Assembly (NCBI RefSeq): GCF_963677305.1
Contig: NZ_OY781925.1
Span: forward strand, 1,017,001 to 1,081,000
Direction: 5' to 3'
DNA length: 64,000 nucleotides
Source: an uncultured Holophaga sp.
Lineage (GTDB): Bacteria > Acidobacteriota > Holophagae > Holophagales > Holophagaceae
How positions within the stretch are numbered: position 1 is the first letter of the stretch; the number at the start of each line of letters is the position of its first letter. Shown here piece after piece: positions 36,253 to 46,252 of the stretch. Made by a program: the position numbers and the translations under genes. Under the pieces are notes generated by a model. It made no database searches and was not told the origin of the DNA. It saw nothing but the letters and a program-made list of their open reading frames with translations.

Positions 36253-36267
36253 TGGCATGCATCCTGC
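36253..36267 (+). promoter_or_regulatory. Sigma-54 promoter for nifB-nifI1-nifI2
   Basis: TGGCAT-GCATC-CTGC with exact GG-N10-GC spacing, about 40 bases before the nifB ATG. Confidence 0.72.
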
Positions 36268-36307
36268 TGTTTCCGTGTGGAGTGAATTCGCTCCCAGGAG
36301 AAGCCCG

Positions 36308-37594
36308 ATGGGTGAAGCCGTGAACGCTGTGCAACTCAAGCACCCCTGTTTCCATCGGGAGGCCAAAGGAAGCCACGGGCGGGTCCATCTGGCGGTGGCG
36401 CCCCGCTGCAATATCCAGTGCCGCTATTGCAACCGGCGGGAGGACTGTGTCAATGAAAGTCGACCCGGGGTCACGAGCCGGGTGCTCACGCCCCCCCAGG
36501 CCATTGAACACCTGCTGCATGTCCTGGATGTGGAACCCAGCATTTCGGTGGTGGGTATCGCGGGGCCTGGAGACCCCCTGGCCAACCCCGAGGCCACCTT
36601 TGAGACCCTCCGCCTGGTGAAGGCATACGCGCCTCAGCTCCTGCTCTGTCTGTCCACCAATGGGTTGGGGCTCACGCCTCGGCATGTGGCAACGCTCGCC
36701 GGGTTGGGCGTGAGCCACGTGACCATCACCATCAACGCGGTGGACCCGGAAATCGGCGCGCAGATCTATGAGCGGGTCCGGGACGATCGGGTGCGGGCCG
36801 GGCGCGAAGGGGCCGCGCATCTCCTGGCCCGGCAGTTGGAGGGCCTGGTGGCGCTCAAGGCGAAGGGGATCACCGTCAAGATCAACACCGTGGTCATACC
36901 CGGTATCAATGAACACCATGTCGGGGAGGTCGCCCGGAGGGTGGCTGCATTGGGGGCGGATTTCCACAACTGCCTCCCACTGCATCCTGCCCCGGGAACC
37001 CCTTTTGCCGGTCTACCGGAGTTGACTCCCCAGGAGATGACCGTCATCCGGGCCCAAGCCTCGCCCTTTCTGGCTCAGATGGCGCATTGCATGCGATGCA
37101 GGGCGGATGCCGTAGGGTTGCTGGGCCAGGATCGCTCCCTGGAGTTTGCGCCGGATGATCTTAAGGCGGGCATTCCGACATGGGCTGGGGCGGGACGTCC
37201 CCACGTGGCGGTGGCTACCCGGGAAGGCATTCTCGTGAATCAGCATCTGGGGGCCGCGGACAGGCTGGAGATCTGGGCGGATGACCTGGATGGATTCCGG
37301 CTCGTGGAGCGCAGGGACTGTCCTGAAGCTGGGGTGGAGGGCCGGTGGGATGCGCTCGGGAGACTCCTGGGGGATTGCCGTGCCGTGCTGGTGGCGGCGG
37401 CGGGTGAGACGCCTCGCGGTGTTCTGGAGACTTACGGTGTGCTGACCCTGGAAATGGAAGGGGAGATCGAGGAGTGCCTGGTGAAGGTGTTCCGCGGTGG
37501 CTTGGCCTGGGCGCATGTGGCCAAGCGGCGGAATGTCGGGAAGACCTGCGGTTGCGGTCAGACCCGTTCGCTCGCCGCGGAAAGCGCCTGTTGA
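36308..37594 (+). CDS. nifB: NifB, FeMo/FeFe-cofactor precursor synthase
   Basis: 428 aa from ATG 36308 with AGGAG seven bases before; earlier in-frame starts precede the sigma-54 promoter. Radical SAM domain (about 25-290) with C34-x3-C38-x2-C41 (CNIQCRYC), an N-terminal HPCF motif, and a C-terminal NifX-like domain (about 295-400, RPHVAVATREGILVNQHLG). NifB builds the 8Fe-9S-C NifB-co needed by every nitrogenase type; for the Fe-only enzyme it is thought to suffice with homocitrate. Head of an operon with nifI1-nifI2. Confidence 0.96.
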   Translation: MGEAVNAVQLKHPCFHREAKGSHGRVHLAVAPRCNIQCRYCNRREDCVNESRPGVTSRVLTPPQAIEHLLHVLDVEPSISVVGIAGPGDPLANPEATFETLRLVKAYAPQLLLCLSTNGLGLTPRHVATLAGLGVSHVTITINAVDPEIGAQIYERVRDDRVRAGREGAAHLLARQLEGLVALKAKGITVKINTVVIPGINEHHVGEVARRVAALGADFHNCLPLHPAPGTPFAGLPELTPQEMTVIRAQASPFLAQMAHCMRCRADAVGLLGQDRSLEFAPDDLKAGIPTWAGAGRPHVAVATREGILVNQHLGAADRLEIWADDLDGFRLVERRDCPEAGVEGRWDALGRLLGDCRAVLVAAAGETPRGVLETYGVLTLEMEGEIEECLVKVFRGGLAWAHVAKRRNVGKTCGCGQTRSLAAESAC

Positions 37595-37636
37595 AGGTTT
37601 GATTCTGTTTTTAACAACCTCTCATAAGGAGACGAA

Positions 37637-37990
37637 ATGCTGATGATCCGATCCATCATCCGCCCCGAGAAGGTGGACGCTGTGATGGCCGCACTCATGG
37701 ATGCCGGGTTCCCGGCTGTGACCAAGATGAGTGTGGTTGGCCGCGGCAAGCAGAGTGGAATCAAGATCGGGGAGATCGTCTACGACGAAATTCCCAAGGA
37801 ACTCCTGATCACCGTGGTTTCCGACAAGGACAAGGACGTTGTGGTCAAGACGATTACCAAGGCGGCCCGCTCTGGGGAGGCCGGTGCCATGGGCGACGGC
37901 AAGATCTTCATCTCCCCCGTGGATGAGGTCTACACCATCTCCTCCGGATTCAAGGAAGCCGGGGTTTCTCTGGCGGAGGCGGGAGTATGA
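37637..37990 (+). CDS. nifI1: NifI1, PII-like nitrogenase regulator
   Basis: 117 aa PII-family protein (GlnB fold) with VVGRGKQSGIKIGEIVYDEIPKE forming a shortened T-loop, and the C-terminal GAMGDGKIFISPVDEVYTI signature. It lacks the uridylylated Tyr loop of GlnB. NifI1 and NifI2 form a hetero-oligomer that binds and inhibits dinitrogenase after ammonia addition, relieved by 2-oxoglutarate (known from methanogens). Here it follows nifB and overlaps nifI2 by four bases, so it probably regulates the Anf enzyme encoded nearby. Confidence 0.93.
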   Translation: MLMIRSIIRPEKVDAVMAALMDAGFPAVTKMSVVGRGKQSGIKIGEIVYDEIPKELLITVVSDKDKDVVVKTITKAARSGEAGAMGDGKIFISPVDEVYTISSGFKEAGVSLAEAGV

Positions 37991-38397
37991 AGGAGGTCAT
38001 GGCGGTCATCCGCATGAACATGGTGAACAAGACCAAGCACGCCCTGACGGATGCGGGCATCAGCTCGATGACGGCCAAGGAGGCTCTGGGGCGCGGCAAG
38101 GGGCTCGCCGACTACTTCAAGGCGGTACTCGGGCCGGACTGTTTCCAGCTCCTGGGAAGTCGGGAGGGACTCCAGGAAGAGGTGGTCTCACTTCTGGCCA
38201 AGAAACAGAGGCTGGTCCCGAAGCGGGTCATCACGGTCGTCGTGCCCGACGACCTGGTGCCCCGGACTGTGCAGACCATCATTCAGACGAACCAGACCGG
38301 CAAGCCCGGTGATGGGAAGATCTTCGTTCTTCCTGTCTTTGACGCCTGTCGGGTTCGCACCGGCAAGTATGGGGACGCTGTGCTGGATGAGGCCTGA
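37987..38397 (+). CDS. nifI2: NifI2, PII-like nitrogenase regulator
   Basis: 136 aa, the second, longer NifI paralogue: MKEVMAVIRMNMVNKTKHAL, ALGRGKG, a long internal T-loop insertion with KKQRLVPKRVITVVVPDD, and GDGKIFVLPVFDACRVRTG. The start overlaps the nifI1 stop. Both partners are therefore made in equal dose. A strong hairpin terminator follows, separating it from the convergent nifV. Confidence 0.92.
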   Translation: MKEVMAVIRMNMVNKTKHALTDAGISSMTAKEALGRGKGLADYFKAVLGPDCFQLLGSREGLQEEVVSLLAKKQRLVPKRVITVVVPDDLVPRTVQTIIQTNQTGKPGDGKIFVLPVFDACRVRTGKYGDAVLDEA

Positions 38398-38424
38398 GCA
38401 GAGCTGGTGTGGATGTCCTGAAGT

Positions 38425-38450
38425 CATGGCCCCCTTCCGAGGGGGCCATG
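38425..38450. terminator. Terminator between nifI2 and nifV
   Basis: CATGGCCCCC-ttccga-GGGGGCCATG, a perfect 10-bp stem, followed by TGGATTTTC on the plus strand. It can stop transcripts from both sides. Confidence 0.8.
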
Positions 38451-38457
38451 TGGATTT

Positions 38458-39561
38458 TCAGCGCCGCGCGGACTGCTGGAAGGCCAGGTCAAAGACCTCC
38501 TCGGCCCCCAGAGGGCGCCCCAGCCCCCTGGCCCGATGCCGGATCCGGCTCACCAGTTCCTCGGCCAGGGCCGGGTCCAGTCCACCCTCCTGGAGCTGGA
38601 GTCGGACGGCGGAATGCCCGGTCTGGGTGCCGAGGCCCAGCTTCCGGGTGGCACCCACCGCCGAGGGGTCAAAGGGTTCGTAGAGGGCCGGGTCCACCAG
38701 GAGTCCCTGTACATGCATGCCGCTCTCGGCGTGGAACAGAGCCTCGCCCACAACGGCTTTCCAGGGCGTAAGGGTAAGTCCGGCCTCGCGCTGGAAGGTG
38801 CGGGCCAGGGCCGCAAGGGGTGCAGGGGGTAGTGGGGACTGCCGCTGGAAATGCAGAAAGCCTGCAAGCTCTTCCGTGGCGGCAATCCCGGAGCGCTCGC
38901 CGATGCCCAGAAGGGTCGTGTCCACCCAGTCGGCTCCTGCATCCAGGGCGGCCAGGGCATTGGCGGTGGCCATGCCGAAGTCGTTGTGGCCGTGAAATCC
39001 GATCTCCAGTGAGCAACCCTGGCGGAAGCTTCGGACCAGTTCGGTGGTGCGGGTTGGATCGAGAATCCCCACGGTGTCGGACAGCCGGATGCGGCGGACC
39101 CCGAGCTCCTGGGCCAGCCTGGCCAGGGTCAGGAGCCGGTCGAGAGGGGTGCGGCTGGCATCTTCGAATCCGAGGCTCAGCCATTCCAGTCCCAGGCGGC
39201 GGGCCACTCCGATCTGCTTTTCCAGCAGACTCTCCAATCCCTTCTGGTCCAGGTGCAGCCGTTCTCGTATGTGGCCTTCGGAGGTGGGGATAGATAGGTT
39301 CACTCGGTCGGGGCCGAGTCGGGCCGCGTGTTCCAGGGATGCTGCCCGTAATGGGCACCACACAGAGACGAGTCCCGGTAGGCCGGCTCGCCGCCATCGG
39401 GTCATCAGGGCACCCAGGGATTCATCCCGACCGCACGCGCCGATCTCGATTTCCGGAATCCCGGCCTGGGCGAGTCCCTGGAGCATCCGCCACCGAGACT
39501 CGGTATCCAGCCGGAGGCCATACCGTTGCATGCCTTCTCTGAGGGTGCTCTCCAAGATCAT
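38458..39561 (-). CDS. nifV: Homocitrate synthase NifV
   Basis: 367 aa. LeuA/NifV TIM-barrel family: N-terminal ESTLREGMQ (the DTTLRDGEQ metal/substrate motif with Glu and Glu), HGHNDFGMATANALAALDAGADWVDTTLLGIGERSG with the conserved metal histidines, and a short C-terminus without the LeuA regulatory domain, as in NifV. It makes R-homocitrate, the organic ligand of FeMo- and FeFe-cofactors. Read divergently from anfH from its own sigma-54 promoter, which places it in the same regulon. Confidence 0.92.
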   Translation of the reverse strand: MILESTLREGMQRYGLRLDTESRWRMLQGLAQAGIPEIEIGACGRDESLGALMTRWRRAGLPGLVSVWCPLRAASLEHAARLGPDRVNLSIPTSEGHIRERLHLDQKGLESLLEKQIGVARRLGLEWLSLGFEDASRTPLDRLLTLARLAQELGVRRIRLSDTVGILDPTRTTELVRSFRQGCSLEIGFHGHNDFGMATANALAALDAGADWVDTTLLGIGERSGIAATEELAGFLHFQRQSPLPPAPLAALARTFQREAGLTLTPWKAVVGEALFHAESGMHVQGLLVDPALYEPFDPSAVGATRKLGLGTQTGHSAVRLQLQEGGLDPALAEELVSRIRHRARGLGRPLGAEEVFDLAFQQSARR

Positions 39562-39585
39562 GGTCAGAACCTCCTATCAGGTTGG

Positions 39586-39600
39586 GCAAACCTCGCGCCA
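39586..39600 (-). promoter_or_regulatory. Sigma-54 promoter for nifV
   Basis: Minus-strand TGGCGC-GAGGT-TTGC with GG-N10-GC. The predicted start near 39574 leaves a very short leader in which the GGAGG ribosome-binding site begins almost at +1. Confidence 0.65.
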
Positions 39601-39682
39601 GTCTGTAAGTTGAGCTTGATCTAGAAATGATCCGGTGTTTTTCGAGTAGAAGTGCCGATTTGGTATTTGTTTCGCTCGAAAA

Positions 39683-39694
39683 TACCGAAATGTA
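39683..39694. promoter_or_regulatory. AnfA-type enhancer TAC-CGAAAT-GTA in nifV-anfH region
   Basis: Exact TAC-N6-GTA about 87 bases before the anfH -24 element. Its left half is also the right arm of an inverted repeat GGTATTT-N11-AAATACC (39662-39686), giving overlapping half-sites for an oligomeric activator. The shared position lets one enhancer serve both divergent promoters. Confidence 0.6.
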
Positions 39695-39780
39695 ACTAAA
39701 TACATATCGACATGGGTGCCGCAAGCGCTTGTGTGAATGTAAAAGCAATTATAACAATTTTTGAATATTATGCCACGCCT

Positions 39781-39795
39781 TGGCACAGCCGTTGC
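39781..39795 (+). promoter_or_regulatory. Sigma-54 promoter for anfHDGK
   Basis: TGGCAC-AGCCG-TTGC, a perfect -24/-12 match, 59 bases before the anfH ATG. Confidence 0.9.
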
Positions 39796-39829
39796 CATCT
39801 GAAGGTATCACCGCCCCAGGAAGGCGTGA

Positions 39830-40678
<849 letters not shown>

Positions 40679-40726
40679 AGTCGCTTCGAGTTGAAATCAA
40701 TCTAGTGGCTGTTTTTGACGAATTAG

Positions 40727-42316
<1,590 letters not shown>

Positions 42317-42324
42317 GAGATGAC

Positions 42325-42674
42325 ATGAGCACCTGCAGCAGCGAACGCGTGGAGAAGCTGGTCGACCACATCATGAAGCACTGCCTGTGGCAGTTCCACT
42401 CCGGGCCTGGGACCGGGAGCGCCAGAACCGGGAGGTCCTCACCTGGACGAAGGCTGCCCTGCTGGGGCAGGCGGACACCCCCGAGGATCGGCTGGAGCGT
42501 TGCCACTGGGTGGATGGCGTGATGCTGGCCCGCGCTTACCAGGAGCGGTTCCCCTGGATCCACACTCTCAAACCTGACGAGCTCACGGGGCTTCTGGATG
42601 CTGTCCACGCCCGGATGGATCACCTGACCATCACCGGCTCGCTCAATCGGGAACTGCACGATCACCAATACTGA
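42325..42674 (+). pseudogene. anfG: AnfG delta subunit with one-base frameshift
   Basis: The ATG at 42325 starts MSTCSSERVEKLVDHIMKHCLWQFHS in one frame; after the codon at 42400-42402 the rest continues in the -1 frame as RAWDRERQNREVLTWTKAAL ... YLTITGS-like C-terminus ending LHDHQY. The joined protein (about 116 aa) aligns throughout with the AnfG family. The deletion is in TCCGGG where TCCCGGG would restore the frame, so a lost C in a short run is the simplest explanation: sequencing error or a recent mutation. No typical slippery heptamer is present. The delta subunit is essential for the alternative nitrogenases, which favours an error. Confidence 0.88.
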
Positions 42675-42682
42675 GGTAACAC

Positions 42683-44071
42683 ATGGCCTGTGAAGTCAAA
42701 GAACGGCAAAGGGCGGGAATCATCAATCCCATTTTTACCTGCCAGCCCGCAGGTGCGCAGTTCGCCAGCATCGGCATCAAGGACTGCATCGGCATTGTCC
42801 ATGGCGGCCAGGGGTGCGTCATGTTCGTGCGCCTCATCTTCTCCCAGCACTTCAAGGAGAGCTTCGAACTGGCCTCGTCCTCGGTGCATGAAGAAGGCGC
42901 GGTCTTCGGGGCCCTCAAGCGGGTGGAAGAAGGGGTGGATGTCCTCCTGATGCGCTACCCGCACGTCAAGGTGGTGCCCATCATCACCACCTGCTCCACC
43001 GAGATCATCGGGGATGACGTGGACGGCCTGGTGGTCAAGCTCAATGAGGGGCTGCTCAAGGAGAAGTATGCGGACCGCGAGGTCCACCTCGTCCCCATCC
43101 ACTCCCCCAGCTTCGTGGGCAGCATGATCAGCGGGTACGACTCGGCGGTGAAGGACTTCGTCAAATACTTTGCGGAGTCCGGCGAGCCCACGGGCAAGCT
43201 CAACCTCTTCACGGGCTGGGTCAATCCCGGGGACGTCTCGGCCCTGAAGCATCTCCTGAAGGCGATGGATATCGAGGCCAACGTTCTCTTCGAGATCGAA
43301 GCCTTCGATTCTCCGCTCATGCCCGAAGGCCAGCATGTCTCGCACGGGGAAACCACCGTCGAGGACCTCCGGGAGACGGGGCGGGCCATGGCCTCCATCG
43401 CCCTCAACCGATACGAGGGCGCCAAGGCCGCCCAGTATCTGGAAAAGGAATTCAACATTCCGGCCACCATCGGGCCAACCCCCATCGGGATCCGGAATAC
43501 CGACGCCTTCCTGAAGGCGCTCAAGGACATCACCGGCAAGCCCATCCCCACCTCCCTGGTGAAGGAGCGCGGCATCGCCCTCGACGCCCTGACGGATCTC
43601 ACCCACATGTTCTTTGCGGACAAGCGGGTGGCCATTTACGGCAGTCCCGACCTGGTGATCGGTCTTGCCCAGTTCTGCATCGACCTGGAGATGAAGCCCG
43701 TTCTGCTGCTCCTGGGAGACGACAACCCTGCCTATGCCCGGGACCCCCGGATCCTGGAGCTGAAGGAACACGTGGACTGGGACATGGAGATCATCACCAA
43801 TGCTGACTTCTGGGAGATGGAGGACCGGATCCGGAACCATGATCTGAAGCTGGACCTGATCCTGGGCCACTCCAAGGGGCGGTTCACGGCCATCGACAAC
43901 AAGATTCCGATGGTGCGGGTCGGTTTCCCCACCTACGACCGTGCGGGCATGTTCCGTCACCCCGTTGTGGGCTACCAGGGGGCCATGTGGCTTGCCGAGG
44001 AAATGGCCAACGCCCTCTTCACGGACATGGAATACAAGGGTGTCCGTGAGTGGAGCCTGAACATGTGGTGA
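42683..44071 (+). CDS. anfK: Fe-only nitrogenase beta subunit AnfK
   Basis: 462 aa. N-terminus MACEVKERQRAGIINPIFTCQPAGAQF, HGGQGCVMFVRLIFSQHFKE and ITTCSTEIIGDDVDG carry the three P-cluster cysteines. It lacks the N-terminal extension of NifK, as expected for AnfK/VnfK, and ends VREWSLNMW like Azotobacter AnfK. Starts eight bases after the anfG stop with its own GAGG site. Pairs with AnfD to hold the P-cluster. Confidence 0.96.
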   Translation: MACEVKERQRAGIINPIFTCQPAGAQFASIGIKDCIGIVHGGQGCVMFVRLIFSQHFKESFELASSSVHEEGAVFGALKRVEEGVDVLLMRYPHVKVVPIITTCSTEIIGDDVDGLVVKLNEGLLKEKYADREVHLVPIHSPSFVGSMISGYDSAVKDFVKYFAESGEPTGKLNLFTGWVNPGDVSALKHLLKAMDIEANVLFEIEAFDSPLMPEGQHVSHGETTVEDLRETGRAMASIALNRYEGAKAAQYLEKEFNIPATIGPTPIGIRNTDAFLKALKDITGKPIPTSLVKERGIALDALTDLTHMFFADKRVAIYGSPDLVIGLAQFCIDLEMKPVLLLLGDDNPAYARDPRILELKEHVDWDMEIITNADFWEMEDRIRNHDLKLDLILGHSKGRFTAIDNKIPMVRVGFPTYDRAGMFRHPVVGYQGAMWLAEEMANALFTDMEYKGVREWSLNMW

Positions 44072-44084
44072 AACACGCTTGATG

Positions 44085-44110
44085 CAGCGGGGCCTCAACG
44101 GGCCCCGCTG
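44085..44110 (+). terminator. Intercistronic hairpin after anfK
   Basis: CAGCGGGGCC-tcaacg-GGCCCCGCTG, a 10-bp perfect stem without a T tract, 11 bases before the next gene's ribosome-binding site. More likely an mRNA-stabilising or partial-attenuation element that keeps structural-gene mRNA above accessory-gene mRNA than a full terminator. Confidence 0.55.
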
Positions 44111-44120
44111 TCGAGGAGGC

Positions 44121-44690
44121 ATGAACATGGAACTGAGTGATCTCTATTTCGCCTACGGTCCCGATATGGATCCCAAGGTCCTCAAGGCCCGGGGTGGCCG
44201 GCCGGAGGCGGTGGGACTTGCTCGGCTGCAAGACTACCGATTGGACTTCTTCGGTCACACGTCCATTTGGGACAGTGGTATGGAGACGGTGGTTCCGGCT
44301 CAGGGCGACGAGGTCTGGGGTGTGCTCTACCGCATGGGCGCCCTGGACTGGGACCGTCTGGACACCTGGATGGATGCGCGCCTGGATGGGGCAGGGATGT
44401 ACTTCCATTACCCGGTGGCGGTTACGGATCTCCAGGGCATGGAACACCAGGTCCGGATTTACAAGAAGGACATCCAGGGTGAACGCCAGCTGCCGAGCGT
44501 CGAATACCTGCAGCTGGTAGTGGGTGGGGCCGGTCAGCAAGGGCTGCCGGCGGGCTATGTGGAGCGCTTGGCGGCCATGCCCACCAAGTCTGCAGGTTGT
44601 CAGGTACCAGTGGCCGGCAACCCCACCCGGGGCAACTATGTGCCGGCAGATTGCGGAACCTGTGCCGCCGCGGAACCGGAGGTGTCCTGA
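44121..44690 (+). CDS. Gamma-glutamylcyclotransferase-fold protein in anf operon (AnfR/Anf2-like candidate)
   Basis: 189 aa from ATG with GAGGAGG upstream. GGCT fold: LYFAYGPDM in place of the YGSNM substrate loop, then VWGVLYRMGALDWDRLDTWMDAR. The usual catalytic Glu position (L-D-x-x-E-G) reads DARLDGAG, so classical cyclotransferase activity is doubtful. C-terminus has a small Cys-rich tail (PADCGTCAAAE). Translationally coupled to anfO (TGATG). In other anf operons accessory genes follow anfK; this one sits where AnfR/Anf2 would, but that identity is inference. Confidence 0.7.
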   Translation: MNMELSDLYFAYGPDMDPKVLKARGGRPEAVGLARLQDYRLDFFGHTSIWDSGMETVVPAQGDEVWGVLYRMGALDWDRLDTWMDARLDGAGMYFHYPVAVTDLQGMEHQVRIYKKDIQGERQLPSVEYLQLVVGGAGQQGLPAGYVERLAAMPTKSAGCQVPVAGNPTRGNYVPADCGTCAAAEPEVS

Positions 44691-45364
44691 TGAAAATCGC
44701 ATGCCACATTGGGGATGATGGCGATCTGGCGGACTTTTTCCAGCCGGGCCGCCTGCATGTGTTTGCCCAGGACGGTGGTGCCTGGGTCTCCCAAGGGGAA
44801 TTCCCCATCGATCTGGGCGATGCCTGCGGCATAGCGGCTCTGAAGGAGCGCCTGCGCTCGGCCATCCAGCCTCTGGACAGTCCGGTGTTCCTCCTCAAGG
44901 ACCTGAGGGGGGTCTTTCGCGCCCTGCTTGAGGAGTTCGGTTTCCGGGTTCTGACCTCGAAGGGGAGCCTCCAGGAACAGCTCTCGGACGCGGCCGTTCA
45001 GGACCGGGAGGCCCGTGAAGCTCAGGAGGCTGCTGATTCCGCGCTTCCGGCACCTACCCTTCTGAGTGATGGGCACTATCAGTTCGATCTCTTCAGCCTT
45101 CTCCAGGCCGGGGACTGCCATGCCTCCAGGGATATGCTCCTCCCTTTCCTGGAAACCGTGACTTTCCAGTCCCTGGAGGTGATCTGCGACCATGTCCCGC
45201 GCTGGCTGGGACAGGAACTGGGAGAGCTGGGGATGGTCTTCACGGCTCCTGAAGGGGTGCGTCCCGGGGAGACCATGACGGTGCGGATCACGCCTGCGGA
45301 GGGTGAATGGAGCCAACCCCCCGGTCGGCGTCCGGGGCGTGCGGGCTGCCAGTGCGGTGGTTGA
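44690..45364 (+). CDS. anfO: AnfO, Fe-only nitrogenase accessory protein
   Basis: 224 aa. Starts MKIACHIGDDGDLADFFQPG and has the AnfO pattern: a beta-rich N-terminal domain, IQPLDSPVFLLKDLRGVFRALLEEFGFRVLTSKG in the middle, then a helical second domain (FETVTFQSLEVICDHVPRWLGQELG), ending in a Cys-containing tail (GCQCGG). AnfO is required for growth on the Fe-only enzyme in Azotobacter and Rhodobacter, with unknown biochemistry. Found so far only with anf genes, so it supports the assignment of the locus. Confidence 0.82.
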   Translation: MKIACHIGDDGDLADFFQPGRLHVFAQDGGAWVSQGEFPIDLGDACGIAALKERLRSAIQPLDSPVFLLKDLRGVFRALLEEFGFRVLTSKGSLQEQLSDAAVQDREAREAQEAADSALPAPTLLSDGHYQFDLFSLLQAGDCHASRDMLLPFLETVTFQSLEVICDHVPRWLGQELGELGMVFTAPEGVRPGETMTVRITPAEGEWSQPPGRRPGRAGCQCGG

Positions 45365-45398
45365 AGAAGGCTTAGGTTTTCCATTTGGAAGGAGTGTC

Positions 45399-45887
45399 AT
45401 GTCGAGTTCAGGTAACGGCCCTTTGGGGACCATCCGGCGGCGGGAGCGTGCCATTGAGGACGTTGAAGAGATCAAGGCCATCCTGCAGGAGGGCACCGTC
45501 ATGCACCTCGCGATGGTGGATGATGGTCACCCCTTTCTCCTGCCTTTGAACTACGTGGCGGAAGGGGATTGTCTCTATTTCCACTCCGCCAAAGCGGGTC
45601 GCAAGATGGAGGTGCTGGCTGCCAACCCGGAGGTCTGCTTCTCCGTCAGCCTGGACCACGGCGTTATCGAGGCACCCAACCCCTGCGACTTCGAAGCTCG
45701 GCACCGGACGGTCATCGGGATCGGGATCGCCAGTCCGGTAACCTCGCTGGAGTTGCGCCGACAGGTGCTGGAAAGCCTGGTTGCCCGTTTTACGGACAGG
45801 AAATTCACCTTTCCGGATGCCATGCTGGAGCAGACCGCCGTTACGGAAATCCGGATCAGCCAGTTGACCGGCAAGAAACACGGGTGA
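45399..45887 (+). CDS. PNPOx-fold flavin/heme protein (Anf3-like candidate)
   Basis: 162 aa from ATG with GGAAGGAG upstream. Split-barrel flavin-binding pattern: RRRERAIEDVEEIKAILQEGTVMHLAMVDDGHPFLLPLNY, LYFHSAKAGRKMEVLAANPEVCFSV. A small PNPOx-fold protein called Anf3, reported to bind FAD and heme and act as a terminal oxidase, is encoded with the Fe-only nitrogenase of Azotobacter. Position at the end of this anf operon suggests an equivalent, perhaps for oxygen protection. NimA-like flavin reductases share the same sequence pattern, so the specific function is unproven. Confidence 0.72.
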   Translation: MSSSGNGPLGTIRRRERAIEDVEEIKAILQEGTVMHLAMVDDGHPFLLPLNYVAEGDCLYFHSAKAGRKMEVLAANPEVCFSVSLDHGVIEAPNPCDFEARHRTVIGIGIASPVTSLELRRQVLESLVARFTDRKFTFPDAMLEQTAVTEIRISQLTGKKHG

Positions 45888-45903
45888 TGGTGGGTGCCGG
45901 ACG

Positions 45904-45946
45904 CGGCTGAAGCCCCTCGGACCAGTTGGTTGAGGGGCTTCAGCCG
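45904..45946 (+). terminator. 15-bp stem hairpin ending the anf operon
   Basis: CGGCTGAAGCCCCTC and its exact complement, 13-base loop. The tail is not T-rich, but it is the strongest hairpin between the PNPOx gene and anfA. Confidence 0.7.
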
Positions 45947-45983
45947 CCGTTCGTTGTCGGGGCATGTCCGGTGTTGGAAGGAA

Positions 45984-46001
45984 AACGACAAAGATGTCGT
46001 T
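45984..46001. promoter_or_regulatory. Perfect dyad AACGAC-N6-GTCGTT upstream of anfA
   Basis: A 6-6-6 dyad (spacer AAAGAT) about 160 bp before the anfA sigma-54 promoter, the usual range for a bound activator. Same N6 spacing as the TAC-N6-GTA sites, but with GAC/GTC half-sites, so a different regulator or an altered AnfA/NifA site. Confidence 0.4.
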
Positions 46002-46162
46002 CTGATCCCGGGTTCCCACACGATCCGCAGGAACACAGGGTCAACTCGCTGGGCCAATGGCCCGTCCGGGGAATGGGTCAAACGCTGGCAGAGCATCGCT
46101 GTGAGCCACTCTATGGCTTCTGGTACCCCCCGGGGGGTGGTGGTGGTGTTCCTGTCGGGGGT

Positions 46163-46177
46163 TGGCACACATCGTGC
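46163..46177 (+). promoter_or_regulatory. Sigma-54 promoter for anfA
   Basis: TGGCAC-ACATC-GTGC with GG-N10-GC, 76 bases before the anfA ATG. An imperfect palindrome GTTATGTATTAATGTATATA lies just downstream (from about 46179) and could be an operator over the start site. Confidence 0.72.
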
Positions 46178-46252
46178 GTTATGTATTAATGTATATAACG
46201 ATGCCGGACGGGGCCGGGATGGTTATGTGCGCTTTGTAGACAAAGGTTGCCC

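Noticed and set aside
39600..39780. NifA-type upstream activator sequence TGT-N10-ACA
   Set aside because: Only TGT-N8-ACA was found near 39691; spacing is wrong. The TAC-N6-GTA dyad fits better.
42396..42410. Programmed -1 frameshift in anfG
   Set aside because: No X-XXY-YYZ slippery heptamer is present; loss of one C from a CCC run is simpler. Kept only as a formal possibility.
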